Counted from the stretch's first letter, positions 14,657 through 25,950 are shown. The stretch is 64,000 nt of DNA from Larus michahellis (GCF_964199755.1 NC_133900.1:75934727-75998726), one strand, 5' to 3'. The notes: generated by a model from the sequence alone, not told the origin. A program made the numbers and translations.

Positions 14657-14810
14657 TTGAAGGATTTAGAGGATCAGGATCTATTATCAGCCATTCTGCC
14701 TCTACACGCCACTTCATATCCCAGTTACAGCTATACCTGACTTTTCTTGTGCCTCTTAGTAGGTCAACTTTTAACGTGTACATGAAAACAACGGTCTTAT
14801 AAAAATCTCA
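14657..14810 (-). other. Candidate CLOCK-locus exon A (alternative or noncoding 5' exon)
   Basis: On the minus strand a good donor (TCAA|GTAAGTAT, exon end 14,657) closes a block whose possible acceptor is ATATTTGCAG (exon start 14,810), with a CTAAT branch-like motif upstream. It could also be an alternative first exon without that acceptor. From an ATG at 14,783 one frame stays open to the donor: 42 codons plus one base, starting MYTLKVDLL and ending DPDPLNPS. The block sits just downstream of the CpG island, as expected for a 5' exon. The protein sequence matches nothing I recognise, and the open frame may be chance. Confidence 0.4.
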
Positions 14811-15940
14811 CTGCAAATATGTTTGATTAGTTTACAAGCATGCCTCATCATGAAAAAAAAATAATAAGATTTCGAACTTATATCCAGGCCTAAAGCACCA
14901 GGAATTTGAAAGCGAAGCCAACCACAAATCCAAATCTACCTTAAGAGAAACACAAAAATGAGGTACCAGGGATTTGCAGTCCCTCGCTGGTCGCGTTTCA
15001 CACAGGCTCAGAGTATCTGACACACCGATTTTTAAGGATACACCCCAGTCGGGAGGGGACCGGGGGTGGGCCATCGCGAAGCCCTCACGTTTGAGGGCAC
15101 GAACACATTGTAAACACCCCAATAAAGTTAACAGAGGGGAAACAAATCAGCCCGTACTAAGCCCCGCGGCTCCAGCCCCGCGGCCGCCGGGCCCCCTCCA
15201 ACCCCCCACCGCCCCAGGCCCCGCCACCCCGTCCCGCCGCGGGGAGGGCCCGGAGGCCCAGCCACGGCCGGCTACCCCTCACCGTGCAACCACCCCCCCC
15301 TTCCTCCTCCGGCTCACCGCGGTGCGGCTGGGCTCGGTTCGGCGGGGGATGCCGGGGAGCCCCCCGGCGGCGCAGCCCGGGCAGCGGAAGGTTGGGGGTG
15401 GATAAGGAGATGGTGGTGGTGGCGGGAGCGGCCCGGTCGGGCGCCGGGCCAGGCGGGCAGGGCTCCAAACGTGCCCGGGAGTTGTGACAGGAGCAAAGTG
15501 GGTCACCGGGCCTAGCGGCTGCCCCGCCAGCGCCCCCCGCCCCCGCCGCCGCCCGCGCCCTGACCAAGGGCAGCCGCTTCCCTCCCCGACCGCCGCCGCT
15601 GCCCCCGAGGCGGAGGGGGACCTGCCGCCACTGTCAAACTTTAACGTCTCCCCTCCGCCTTTCCCCCGCCGCCGCCTCAGCCGGGCCCCGCCAGAGCCTC
15701 CCACCCCGCCCCACAGCTCCTCACCGGGCCCAGCACACCGCCCGACCTCTCCCGGCGATCAGCCTCTCCCCGCGCCGCAGCCCCGAGCCCGCCGGCACAG
15801 AGCTCTCTCCTCCAGCAGCCAGGCCCGGCAGTATCGTCCCCCCCCCCCAGTTCGGCCCCCCCCCGTTCCCCGCTCCTCCGTCGCCACAGCGCCTGCGCCG
15901 CCGAGCCCCACCGCCAGCAGCCGCGGCGCCTCGCGCCACC

Positions 15941-15950
15941 GCGCGTGCGC
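15941..15950. promoter_or_regulatory. NRF1-type site
   Basis: GCGCGTGCGC resembles the NRF1 consensus YGCGCAYGCGCR with one central mismatch. It is one of four similar sites within about 150 bp of the CpG island. Confidence 0.5.
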
Positions 15951-15997
15951 CCGGGCGCACTGCAAGCAGCCGCTGCTCCAGCCCCGGGGCCGCCGCC

Positions 15998-16007
15998 GCG
16001 CATGCGC
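15998..16007. promoter_or_regulatory. NRF1 site, perfect palindrome
   Basis: GCGCATGCGC is a perfect palindromic core of the NRF1 consensus inside the CpG island. Such sites are typical of TATA-less promoters and normally lie close to the transcription start. Confidence 0.65.
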
Positions 16008-16028
16008 GGGCCCGGCCGACAGCCCGTC

Positions 16029-16040
16029 TGCGCCTGCGCG
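16029..16040. promoter_or_regulatory. NRF1-type site
   Basis: TGCGCCTGCGCG matches the NRF1 consensus except for C in place of A at the centre. Confidence 0.5.
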
Positions 16041-16073
16041 CCCGGCGGAGGGGGGGGAGAGGGGAGGGGGGCC

Positions 16074-16084
16074 GCGCGTGCGCA
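16074..16084. promoter_or_regulatory. NRF1-type site
   Basis: GCGCGTGCGCA is a near match to the NRF1 consensus. It lies about 35-50 bp from the cluster of minus-strand GTGAG donors, which places it close to the presumed first exon. Confidence 0.5.
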
Positions 16085-16230
16085 GTGAGGCGCCGCGCCG
16101 CCCTGACCTGGGCTCACCTCGCCTCACCTCACCCCGCGCCGCGCCGCTGAGGGGAAATGGCGGCCGCGGGGGCGGCCCGGCCGCTCGCTGAGCTGACGGT
16201 AGCCGGGCTGGCAGATGGGGGGACCTGGAG

Positions 16231-19200
16231 CGCCGACGGTGCCGCCACGCGTTATTTGGGGGTACAAGAGACCCGGCCTGGCGGTATCTTTTATCGGTGT
16301 GTGCAGACTTAATGGAGCGGCAGGGAACGGGCTTGTCTTTCTCGTACAAGGTTCTTCATACCGGTTTTATAAAATAGTCTTACCTAGCGTTAAAAATAAG
16401 AAACGACCCTAGCCGAGTTTAAAATCCCTACGTTTGATGAAATCCTGTAACTTTTAAAATGCCGTGCTAATATGGCACGGTTTGTGCAGTCTGCGCTGTG
16501 CGGCGCTGACATTGGCTGCTGGGGTCTGGGGGATTTCTGGAGCAGCAAACTGTGGCAAGGCTCACAGCAAGTCCGTTTCCCGCTTTCCAGCTTGAAAAGC
16601 AGCAGTTTAAGTCCCTTATTCTGGTTTGCCAGCCCTTACAGTTTGGTTTGGGTTTTTTTATGTGGCTGTAAGGTAAAAGAGTAACTGCGAACTTGATAAA
16701 CTGAAGTGCCCTGTATGGGTTTTAGTGTAAGGGCTGAAGTATTTGGTTAGGCAGAGCACACAGGAGGTGTAGATTTCTTCAGAAAATGTATCATTTTGGC
16801 ACAGGAAGACACAGCTGTCACAGGGCTTTGCAGGGCTATCTCATAATAAAATTAGGCATTTTTGTGTTGGTAAAACTTATAAAAGCTGTAAGATGTGCCT
16901 GTGCTATTGACTGTAGGGAAAGTTGTGAAACAGCACAGCTAATAAATACAGAGAGCATCAGGTGTCAGGGTTAATCGGAGATGACTGACTGATACTGCAC
17001 GGTCTTTATGTACAACTATAATGGATTCCAGCCGCCTGCAGGACTGGAATATGCTTAAATGTGCATTGATTATGTTAGCATAAACCTGTTCCTGCAAAAT
17101 AAAACGTTGCTCAGTGCTAATACTATGTAAATACTCCCTGCTTTCTTTCTCAGTTACAAGGATGTTTATTTTTCAGTTGATCCCCTAAACAGCAATATAT
17201 CTAAAAACATAATTACAAATGTGTATCTATAGGAGCTTAATTAGTGTTTGTGTCTGGAATGAAATAAGGAATTTGTCTTGGCTGCACAATCTCATGGATT
17301 TTTCTTTCTGGTTTACTTTTTGGGTAGATCACTTTCCCATTTTGATTCACCTTGTGACCAAAGTCTTCTGCAAAGGTTTTCTAGGGGCAGGAACCTCTTT
17401 AGCAGTAATGCTGCTAAAGAGCTAACCATGACCTCAGTTTTTCCACTGGAAGAATTTTAAAAAGCATTAGTAAGAACGCTTATTTTTGTTACTTGCTGAT
17501 TCATAATACTCTATTTCTAGCTTTCAATTGAGGAAAATGTGATATAAACAAAATTAATCATTACAATAATACTCCTGTGATAAAATGTAATAAAGATAAC
17601 AGGATATAGCAGGAATGGAAAATCCAGGAGAAAATGCAGGGATATTTTGCAACAAAAATGCATAATTACCAGAACTAGAATATAGCCAAGAAATCAGGAG
17701 ACTAAAAATAGCATCAAGCTGTATGTATGAAATTTGCTGCGAGATCTTTAGTAACCACTAGTAATTCTTCAGTAAAAGAAAGCAGAGATACTGTACTGTC
17801 TGACTCCACACCTTGCATGGATGGGAGCATAACCCCTACCTACTGCAGTGTCGCAGTAGCAAATTACTCTCTGGTATTTGACAAGATCAAAACAGGCAAT
17901 GTAGCTGTGGAAATCACACATATTTGCATTTTTCCACCGAGGTTGTGGCCTAACCAAGGTAATTTTTTAACTAAGGTAATTTTTTTAATGCTGCTTCTCT
18001 TTTGAAAGTATTTTAAAGGATCCTGCAGGAACAGGACAGAAAGCTTAGAAATGGTGTGGGTTTGTGAAACTATTCTCCACCTAGAAATACTGTTTTTCTG
18101 GCTCTTACTGTCAACGTGAGTTTGCTCTGGTGTGTAGTGATAGTTTTGTTTCACTCACAAAGGTTACATGAGAGCCAACATAATTTTCAGACATTGCCAA
18201 ATTACAAGCAGGAAATCTTCTGAGAATTACTGAACGATGGGACTAAACTGGGTCAGAAATGCAGAAATTTCCAGTTTACTTCCATTAACTATAGCCATGT
18301 TTCCTGCAGAACTGTCATCGCCATCTTGTGCATGATATGCTTCAGAGCCATAGAACAATCCTCTGCGCAGAATGTTCCTTTTTGATCCTCACTGGCATAT
18401 TCAGAACAGGATCTCCTTGAGGAAGCTTCTTTTGAAACTAAATTTCGCATCACTCCAGAATACTAAAATCAGGGGATTTAACAAAGGTGCAGACTTTAAA
18501 GCCTGTTACAATCTACATAATCCTTGTAAAGCAAGGTTTACTAATGTTCATTCCTAGACCCTTTTCCTACAAATGGTGTAACCGGCTAAGAACCAGAAAC
18601 ATCTCCTTTTAACCTGCAGATTCCCTTGGATTTTGCTTTGTCGCATGTGATGGCTGTAATCGTGATTGCAGGGTCACTTCACTTGGATGAAGTCAGGGTC
18701 ACCAAAGGGGAGATTCATCCCTTTCCTGTCATGTCTAGTGACACATTCCTATTGCCTCCAGTGTGACAACGCGAGCACTTGCAGAGTTGCACATTGTGCC
18801 GATGTACCTCATGGCAGCCACAGTAGCAGGAGGGAGCTTCACCGCTAAGAGGAAGCGGGTGGTAGTACTCCTTTTACAGCAGCCGACACTGATGTTTACC
18901 TGACGTGGCTGTGGAATCATATCTGAAGTCACTGATGACCTATTTACATTTAAAACTACTAGTTCGCTTTAGTTTGAACCAGCAGATAAGCCATTATCTC
19001 TGAAATGCATCTACTCGTTATCTCTTTGAATCTGCAAAATAAAAGTTTCTAGGAGAGGTATCTGCTGTTCGGTATCTACTAATACCGCAGCTGTATCCTA
19101 GTGGGTGGAAAAAAACAGTGATGTTAATTTTCTTGCTCTTCTGAGGTATCAATGTGTGAACTGTTAAGTGGACTGTTTCTGTTTCATTTTTCTTTCTGCA

Positions 19201-20004
19201 TCCTGATGCTATAAACCATGTCAGCTGTATATAACTAAATCTTCATTAGCACATTGAGATTGGGGTTTTTTTTAGGATGAGTCACTGGGAAAATAACATT
19301 CGTACTGTACAATTTCATTCACTACTCATAATAAAAATGCTGAGTCAGGAGTGTGGTCTCTTCATTTGTGTAATTTTGCTTACCTACAGTTGTACCGTAA
19401 ACTGTTTTGTTAAGGATGTACTTATTTTTCTTAGGAAGGAACAACTGATCCAACTGTCAGTATTCTAAATGAGTGGGAAGATTATCCTTGACACTGGAGA
19501 AAATTCCTGAACACCTGTCAAACAAACGGAACTGTTAGTCAATGGATTCAGGGCCGAATCCTGATTTTGTATCGCTGTACACATAATTGTCTTTGGGTCA
19601 CCTTTTCGGGGGGGCACTGACAAGGCACGTAGCAGAGCAGAGTTCCACTATGGTCATATCGCTGAGAGTTAAAGGAGTATCTGGCACGCATGCTGGATAA
19701 AAGGAGGAAGAAAGTACGGATTAGAGCCCACCAGCCAATACCCTCCCCTTCCATCGAAGCAGAGTTTGCATGAAAGGGAGAATGCAGGCGCTCGGTGTCA
19801 GTGACAGGCATCTATACGTATCCAAAGGTAAGTATTGCTTTCATTTACTACGTCAGTTTTCTTCCACAGATCAAAACCAGAAAAACTTCTTTTTTTAATT
19901 GTTTCAGGCTTAGCAAAGGAGTAAAAAACTACGTTTGAGCTAATTTATATCAGAACAGATGATCTGCATTAGAATTTTTTCAAGTAATACGTGGTTTCAT
20001 CGCA
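16231..20004. other. Spacer between CLOCK promoter and PDCL2 3' end
   Basis: I see no coding exon here. The stretch is AT-rich with short random open frames. A candidate PDCL2 poly(A) signal on the minus strand (ATTAAA, 19,899-19,894) lies about 105 nt past the PDCL2 stop. A strong plus-strand splice donor (CCAAAG|GTAAGTATT, exon end 19,827) sits at the right edge. Confidence 0.5.
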
Positions 20005-20138
20005 TCACTTTTTTGTATCAGTGTCTTCACAAGCAGAAATATTTTGCGCTGACAGTGTCATCATATTCATGTCCTTTTGGGGGTTTTCTTCTAAGTCAGT
20101 TTCTATTGCTCCAACTTCTGCTAGTTTGCATTCAAGCT
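20005..20138 (-). pseudogene. PDCL2: PDCL2 exon 6, C-terminus and stop
   Basis: It starts after TTTTTACAG and encodes ELECKLAEVGAIETDLEENP, then a divergent tail ending EDTDTKK and TGA at 20,007-20,005. The acidic, poorly conserved tail is usual for the family. Confidence 0.93.
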
Positions 20139-20495
20139 CTGTAAAAACAAATTACAATTTATTCTAATAATTGCAATAAATTCTCACTTCAGAGGAAAAG
20201 GACTTTTACTAAAGATCAAGCTCTAGCTCAACAACAAGAAAAAATAGAACCATCCTTGCAGCAACCCAACTTTATCCCAGTGAAATAGCTAACCATGAAA
20301 TTGCAAAATATCCATGCTTATCCAATAGTTTTACCACAGAATTAGATAAATTAATTCTTTGCTTTTTGCAGACTTTTTTTCCTACAAAAATAATCCAAAC
20401 CCTTTTCTGCCTTTAAGCAGCGATCTTTAGATCTAACAGTTACAGACAACATAAAATTTTCTATAATGTGAATTATTTAAAAATATTTCTCATAC

Positions 20496-20704
20496 CTTCC
20501 ACTTTAAGATATATTCCCCCACATTCAGCTACTCCAATGAACCTGCCTTTTATTTCACCAGTTTTATATACAAGTATTGTGGGTAAGTATCTGTCATGGT
20601 AACTCTGAATGCAGCTGTTTACAACGGCTTTGAGAAACTTGACTTCTGGAAACTTCCTGGCTAGCAGGCTGAGATGGTCGTTAACCAGTAAACACAGTGG
20701 GATG
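20496..20704 (-). pseudogene. PDCL2: PDCL2 exon 5, thioredoxin-fold core
   Basis: The exon holds 69 codons with no stop or gap: IPLCLLVNDHLSLLARKF, VNSCIQSYHD, LPTILVYKTGEIKGRFIG and CGGIYLKVE. It is very close to mammalian PDCL2. The acceptor is TTTTCTAG|CATCC and the donor GGAAG|GTATGAG. Confidence 0.95.
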
Positions 20705-22229
20705 CTAGAAAAGAATAAGGAAGTATGACAATAGCGGTGTAAATGATTTGTAAAATAACTGAAGTTATTAAAAATAAAGCCTTTGAAGAATAAATGTATG
20801 TTTTCTTATAGTCTGCTTCTACTGTAGTTTGTTATAAGAATTGCACCACAAATTTTACTTAACTGCTTCTAAGATCATTGTGATTTAAAGAGCTGTCCAA
20901 GTTAAAATACATAATAGGCACAGTTTATACAACATGTCAGGAAAGCCAGACGCTTCAAGCATCGTGCCTCAATTTTGTTCTCCGTGAAGATTTTAAAGCT
21001 CATTTTGTCCACTTATTCTAGACTTTAAATGAGATTTTTTTAATCTGTAATATAAGTTTTACTTTAATTTCTATGAATTGGCTTTCAGTTTGACATTTAA
21101 TTACTCGTTCAATTCTTGTAGTAAAATCTAAGTAACGTCAGGAAAACCTTTGTAAAGGTTTGATGTTTTTCTGTTGTTCCGCTCTAGCCCGTTAACCTTT
21201 CAGAAGTGAGCATCTTTGTTGGAACTGCCAGAAGTTCCAGAAGCCGATTTAGCCTATGGACCCTCGACGAGTTCCAGCAGCACCCTCTCGTGGCCAAAGA
21301 CCGGTGAGGCGGTTTTGTTACTAGCCAGGAGAGACTCCGGAGATCTCGTATTCCTTCCTAAGGAATTAGGAGTTTCCTCACAGACTCGTATTTATGCAAT
21401 GGTAAAGTGCAGAATTGCTTCACCAGTAAACAAAAAACAATGAAAATCCAGAAAAGCTGCTGTTTTCTTTCTTCAAATCTGTAAATTTAAAGTATTGCAA
21501 TTTGAACAATTTCATGTGATCGACTTATTCCTATTGCTCCTGGAAATAATACTCAATTCATGAAAACTGAGGAGAATCAAAGAAGCTTCCTCCCAACAGG
21601 CTTGAAAGAGAAACAGAAGAGAAAACTCGTCTGAATGTAAAAAATGCATTAAATGTTCTAATTCTTGGTGCTTTTGAAAAACATCTAATAGAGTCGCTAA
21701 CATATGCTGAACTAATCATGGGAGTCCTTTGACATTTCTGCTGGATCCTGTCACGACTTCTGCTACCATTAGAGAATTTATTGGAAAACTAATAAACCAA
21801 CAAATTCCCTAGCATTCGTCAGTTTTCACAGCTGAGACTTTTCCTATTGGACTTTTGATCTGTTCGAGTTAAAGGGGAAATAAAGGTAGAATAATCCTGG
21901 AAGAGCACTGCTGCAAACGAACTCCTTTAACGCTGACAGCGGACACCACTTTCTCAGTGAAACTCAGAAATCTCAGTGAGGTTCAGTAGGTGGTGGTAAG
22001 CATAGAGAGCAAAAGAAATCTTTCATATAATTGAACAAAAGTGAAGTGATTCACTCCCACAAAGTGAATTAACAAACCAAGGAGGTCCCATGCTCTATGA
22101 TTCCATCGCTTCCAAACAATAGCTATTTCATTAGTCTATTGCATTTCATTTTTCTTGGTATTGCTTTTTAATTACCAGTTCAGTTCTCTTTATTGAAGTA
22201 TTTAACATCTTAAGCAAGAATGTAGTTAC

Positions 22230-22373
22230 CTTGCCCGATAAAGATGAATTATAACTCAAACATCCTCTGGAGCATTTGTAACTTCCTTTACATACTGCTC
22301 TCCACCAGTTTCTCTTAGCTCCCCATACTTTTGCCTCCTCTGAAGACATTTCCATTCTTGCAAGCGTTGCTGC
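22230..22373 (-). pseudogene. PDCL2: PDCL2 exon 4, with in-frame TGA
   Basis: The 144-nt exon covers QQRLQEWK, KYGELRETGGEQYVKEVTNA, PEDV, then TGA (22,258-22,256) in place of the conserved Trp, then VIIHLYRA. The acceptor is TAATTAG|GCAGC and the donor AAG|GTAACT. The text after the stop is still well conserved, so the loss looks recent or is an error. Confidence 0.93.
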
Positions 22374-23337
22374 CTAATTAAAAAGTAATAATAAAATATG
22401 CACTTTAAAATAATATCTATTGCATTTCTCTAATTACCTTTAAAAATGCTTTGAGTAACCCTTTAGCTCAAGGTCTTCTAATGTAATTTCAGAGCTAGAA
22501 TGGCTTCCATGCTACTTTTTATTCAATAAGATAACATTAAAATACGGGAAATGGGTAACAAACATGTTGCACAAGGGTTTATCATTTGAGACAAACCAAG
22601 AAAAAATTAAAGCAGGTACTAATTGTTTTTATGATTCTGAAAATGAGATTAGTTTGAGGAAGAACTACCAGTACTTATACGAGTATTTACGAGACAATTT
22701 TAAAATAATTCATGAAAATGGGAATGTAAAAACAGTAGATGGCAGTCTTCATCTATAAAAATCCTTGCAAATTGGAAAAGGAGGATGCCTCACTGAGATT
22801 TGTTGAACTAAAAGCAGAGATTAATTTTACTAACTGAAAGCCACTATAGAAGTGGCTTTTTCAAAAAAGATTATATATCTGCAATGTTATTATACTCTAG
22901 CAAAAATGCATGATAATTTAGGTTCACAACTTCCACATAATTATGTGAATTATTATGTTATGAGAATACAGTACTAGTTACACAGTGTTAGCACTAGAAT
23001 AATTTTAACAATGCAAAAGCAGTAAGTACAGAATGTAGACAGAGGAAATTTTTGATCATATTAGCATTTTTATTCTGTGTAAAAGCTCTGTGTGCAGAGC
23101 TCTGCAGAAGTCAGCACAGTACTTTGTAAAATGCCTACAAAAATATACATGTGGATGTCCAGTATAGCTATAATTACTAAGTCTGCATAAAAGTTGCCAA
23201 AGTTTTCTGAACCTGAATGCATAAAACATGCTGGCTCTGCATGATACTGTGAGTAAAATGATTGGTGTAGTCCTATTAAATAGCTGAATAAGGTCCTGGG
23301 TTGTGCCACAGTTATGCCTAAGAACAGTACATGGTAT

Positions 23338-23685
23338 GTCACAGAATTGCAGCATGGCTGAAGTTGGGAGGTAGCTCTGGAGATCATCAGGTCCAACCCC
23401 TCTGCTCAAGGAGGGTCAGCCTTGAGCAGGTTGTCCAGACGGCTTCTGAACATCTCCGAGTACGGAGAGTCCACCCACAACCTCCCTGGGCAGCCCGTGC
23501 CAGTGTCAGTCATCCTCACAGTAAAAACAAGTTTTCCTGATGTTCAGAGGGAACCTCCTGTGTTTCAGTCTGTGCCCACTGACTCTTGTCCTGCCACTGG
23601 GCACCACTGGAAACCCTCTGGCTCTGTCTGCTTTATATCCTCCCTTCAGATATTTAAAGACATTGATTAGATCTTTCCTGAGCCT
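23338..23685 (-). mobile_element. CR1 LINE fragment, old copy
   Basis: In PDCL2 intron 3, a block with its 3' end on the left holds diverged CR1 text (GGAGATCATCAGGTCCAACC, GAGGGTCAGCCTTGAGCAGG, TGGGCAGCCCGTGCCAGTG). It lacks intact terminal repeats and is more diverged than the other copies. Confidence 0.85.
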
Positions 23686-24845
23686 TCATTCAATATGAAC
23701 TTCAAATGAAGTAAGAAATAAAAAAGCCATTAAAATTAGTCTTGGACAAGAAGCAAAATAAACACAATAGTTGTGTATTAGGGGTCCACAGTTGACTTGA
23801 TAACCATCTTTCAAAACCACACAAGTTTATCAACTATCACCATTCCAGCATCGCAACTGCAGCATACGATACAGTGAAACTGTAGTTTATAATACATTTT
23901 ACATTGCATTTTTATTTCAATAATATATTTAGAAAGCATGCTGTACCAGAAATGAGTGCTATCCAAAAGGCAGAAATGTATTTTGTTCCTAATACTCAGA
24001 TTAATTATTTAATTATCAATTAAAAATACTAAACAGTTTGATTTCAGCACTGAAATACAGTTTTCTTCTTTAATGGCACTGCATCCTGATATAGCTGGCA
24101 CACGGTCCATATGCACAAACTCAGTATCTTTCACAAAGGTGGGGCCATGTATGTTGGGACCTTGTTTTTCCTAATGTTCCTGTGCAACACACTAGAAAAG
24201 GGATACCCACGACCTACTGTCTGTCCGTTTCCTCCTGCCTTGAAATCCATGGAAATTGCTAAGAGAGAAAACGGAATACAGAACTTCTCCTCTCTTTGAA
24301 TATTTATCACCATTTCTCTGACTTCTAAGGACTGGAATAAAGTATCTTTGGAGTGGCAGAGTGAGGGATACAGTTTAATCAGGCAAACAGAGAATGAGCT
24401 ACTTGTGTAGCTCGGGTAAACGCTGAGTACAGAACACTTCAAACATAAAATGCACCTCTACATACAGTAGCACGGTATTTCTTCAGCTGAACTGGGATTG
24501 TATAACAGTGGTTTCCATTGTGGCCCTTTCTATTCTTTTTCTTTTAAATATCCGGCTTTGGGACTAAATTAAGTATTTTAAAAGGGGAATAATTTTGTTC
24601 TAACAAAATGTCGAAGTAAAATATGGTGTAAACTGCTTCTCTTTGCCACTGGTAATCAGGGAGAAGTAGGACGGTACAGTGAGTGCTGTCTGTCTGCTGG
24701 CAAAGGAGTAGAAGATGAAAAAGGGCAGTTGTGTCCGTCAGCAGACATTGCTGTTCAAAAGATTCTGAGTTTATTTTTCAGGGGCATGTACAAGTACAAT
24801 AGTAACACGTACACTGTTTATCTGGGTAGAAATATTTCACTTTAC

Positions 24846-24936
24846 CTCTACATTTCAATAGCTTTCCTATCAGCCTCATCAAAGTCATCTTCAGCTTTCT
24901 TCAGTTCTTCAAGATTCATTCTTTCATATAGTTTCA
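24846..24936 (-). pseudogene. PDCL2: PDCL2 exon 3, with in-frame TAG
   Basis: It reads VKLYERMNLEELKKAEDDF and on to KAIEM, then TAG (24,850-24,848), then AG and the GTAAAG donor. The family has Tyr at this codon. A second GT donor six bases upstream (GAAAT|GTAGAG, exon end 24,852) is in the same phase and would remove the stop with the loss of two residues. Confidence 0.92.
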
Positions 24937-25416
24937 CTAGAAACAACAAACAAAAAATTAGTTACCCTTTGTTCTCCAAAGTGTCTGCAAACATTTTTAA
25001 TGTATGAGAAGTATTACACAGGCATGGAACTAATGAAAGAAAAAGAAGTACTATTTCAGAAATTAGTCAACTTTGGCATAACTCTGGGTAAGAGAGAGGA
25101 AAAAAAGAAATGTATTTAACTATAACTATAGCGGAAAATACAGAAATACAGGAGCGGATTACTACCAGTTTCTCAGAATGTGAATCTTCCTTTATGAAGT
25201 TATGAAAATTAGTTATCCATACATGTTACATGCCATAATGTTTGTCACTAACTGTGTTGTATGTTTAATTCAGAATCCTTTTTAAAATAACCAAGCGAAA
25301 GTAATTAAAATAAAAATATAATTATCGTACATTTACGTTACAAAAAGCATTATTGAAAATACCTCCACTTTAAAAATTTTGTTATACAAATGGCATGTAT
25401 TTTTAATTTTACTTGC

Positions 25417-25537
25417 CTTCTGCTTCTTTCTGCAAGTGTAAAACCATTTCTTCAGTTTCATCTTTCAGTTTTTCTTTTGGAGGAAGTATTCTAAAATCTG
25501 TCTCTGTGTCATTCCATTCAGTAAATTCGTTTGGATC
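25417..25537 (-). pseudogene. PDCL2: PDCL2 exon 2
   Basis: The exon holds 40 codons plus one base, DPNEFTEW to HLQKEAE, and matches the conserved N-terminus. The acceptor is AACCAG|GATCC. The donor is GAAG|GCAAGT, so the following intron is of the GC-AG class. Confidence 0.92.
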
Positions 25538-25950
25538 CTGGTTTGATATTATGAAACAAAACTAAATCAACAAATCAGTCTTGTGTGCCTTTTTTTTTAA
25601 ACCAAAACCAGGCCTTTTTCACTTTGGCATATATTAAGGATGTAACAAAAGGAAACCATTACTTAAAGGCTGCAGTATCTTCATGGACCATTCTCTATCA
25701 TGAGCATTTGTCATTTTTCACTTCTGAACAGAAAACGGCAAGGAAAAAAGGTAGAAAGAAAACTCAAAATTTAAGCATAGATAAAACAATTAGTCTCCAA
25801 ATTATCAGCTAAACAATTGTCTAAAAGATATATGGAAACCTACTTCAGAAACCCCAAACTATACACAGCTTACTTAAACACACTTAAAGAAATAGAGCTT
25901 TATACAAGCAAGATTTTTGTATCTTATTTATGTTTTTTTATGTTATTAAT

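Larger units (their letters stand above)
1..16230 (-). other. CLOCK: 5' portion of CLOCK (promoter, noncoding exons, introns), inferred from gene order
   Basis: CLOCK encodes a bHLH-PAS transcription factor that pairs with BMAL1 and drives the circadian feedback loop. No CLOCK coding exon is visible here, so the name rests on position. In vertebrates CLOCK lies beside PDCL2 and NMU with all three transcribed in the same direction. Here PDCL2 and NMU are firmly identified on the minus strand, and a CpG-island promoter follows the PDCL2 3' end. CLOCK is known to have several 5'-untranslated exons and long first introns, which fits the three exon-like blocks found downstream of the island. The start codon would lie to the left of the window. 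Between the blocks the sequence is AT-rich with homopolymer runs, one CR1 copy and a GC-richer patch at 8,190-8,470. I see no other gene in it. Confidence 0.7.
15150..16230. promoter_or_regulatory. CpG island, likely CLOCK promoter
   Basis: About 1.1 kb of very GC- and CpG-rich DNA stands out from AT-rich surroundings. It holds several NRF1-type sites (see the next entries) and an AAATGGCGGC element at about 16,154-16,163 that fits the YY1 consensus seen near many housekeeping transcription starts. No TATA box is seen. Overlapping minus-strand GTGAG splice donors (exon ends at about 16,133 and 16,118) suggest that the noncoding first exon lies just to the right of them, near 16,130-16,200. 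That exon placement is inference. The island may also fire on the plus strand. Confidence 0.85.

Noticed and set aside
15484-16349. Long overlapping frames on both strands of the CpG island
   Set aside because: Pro/Arg/Ala/Gly-rich translations are the usual by-product of high GC content with few stop codons.
22256-22258. TGA in PDCL2 as a selenocysteine codon
   Set aside because: The family residue is Trp, not Cys or Sec, and a second unrelated stop is present; no selenoprotein relation is known for PDCL2.
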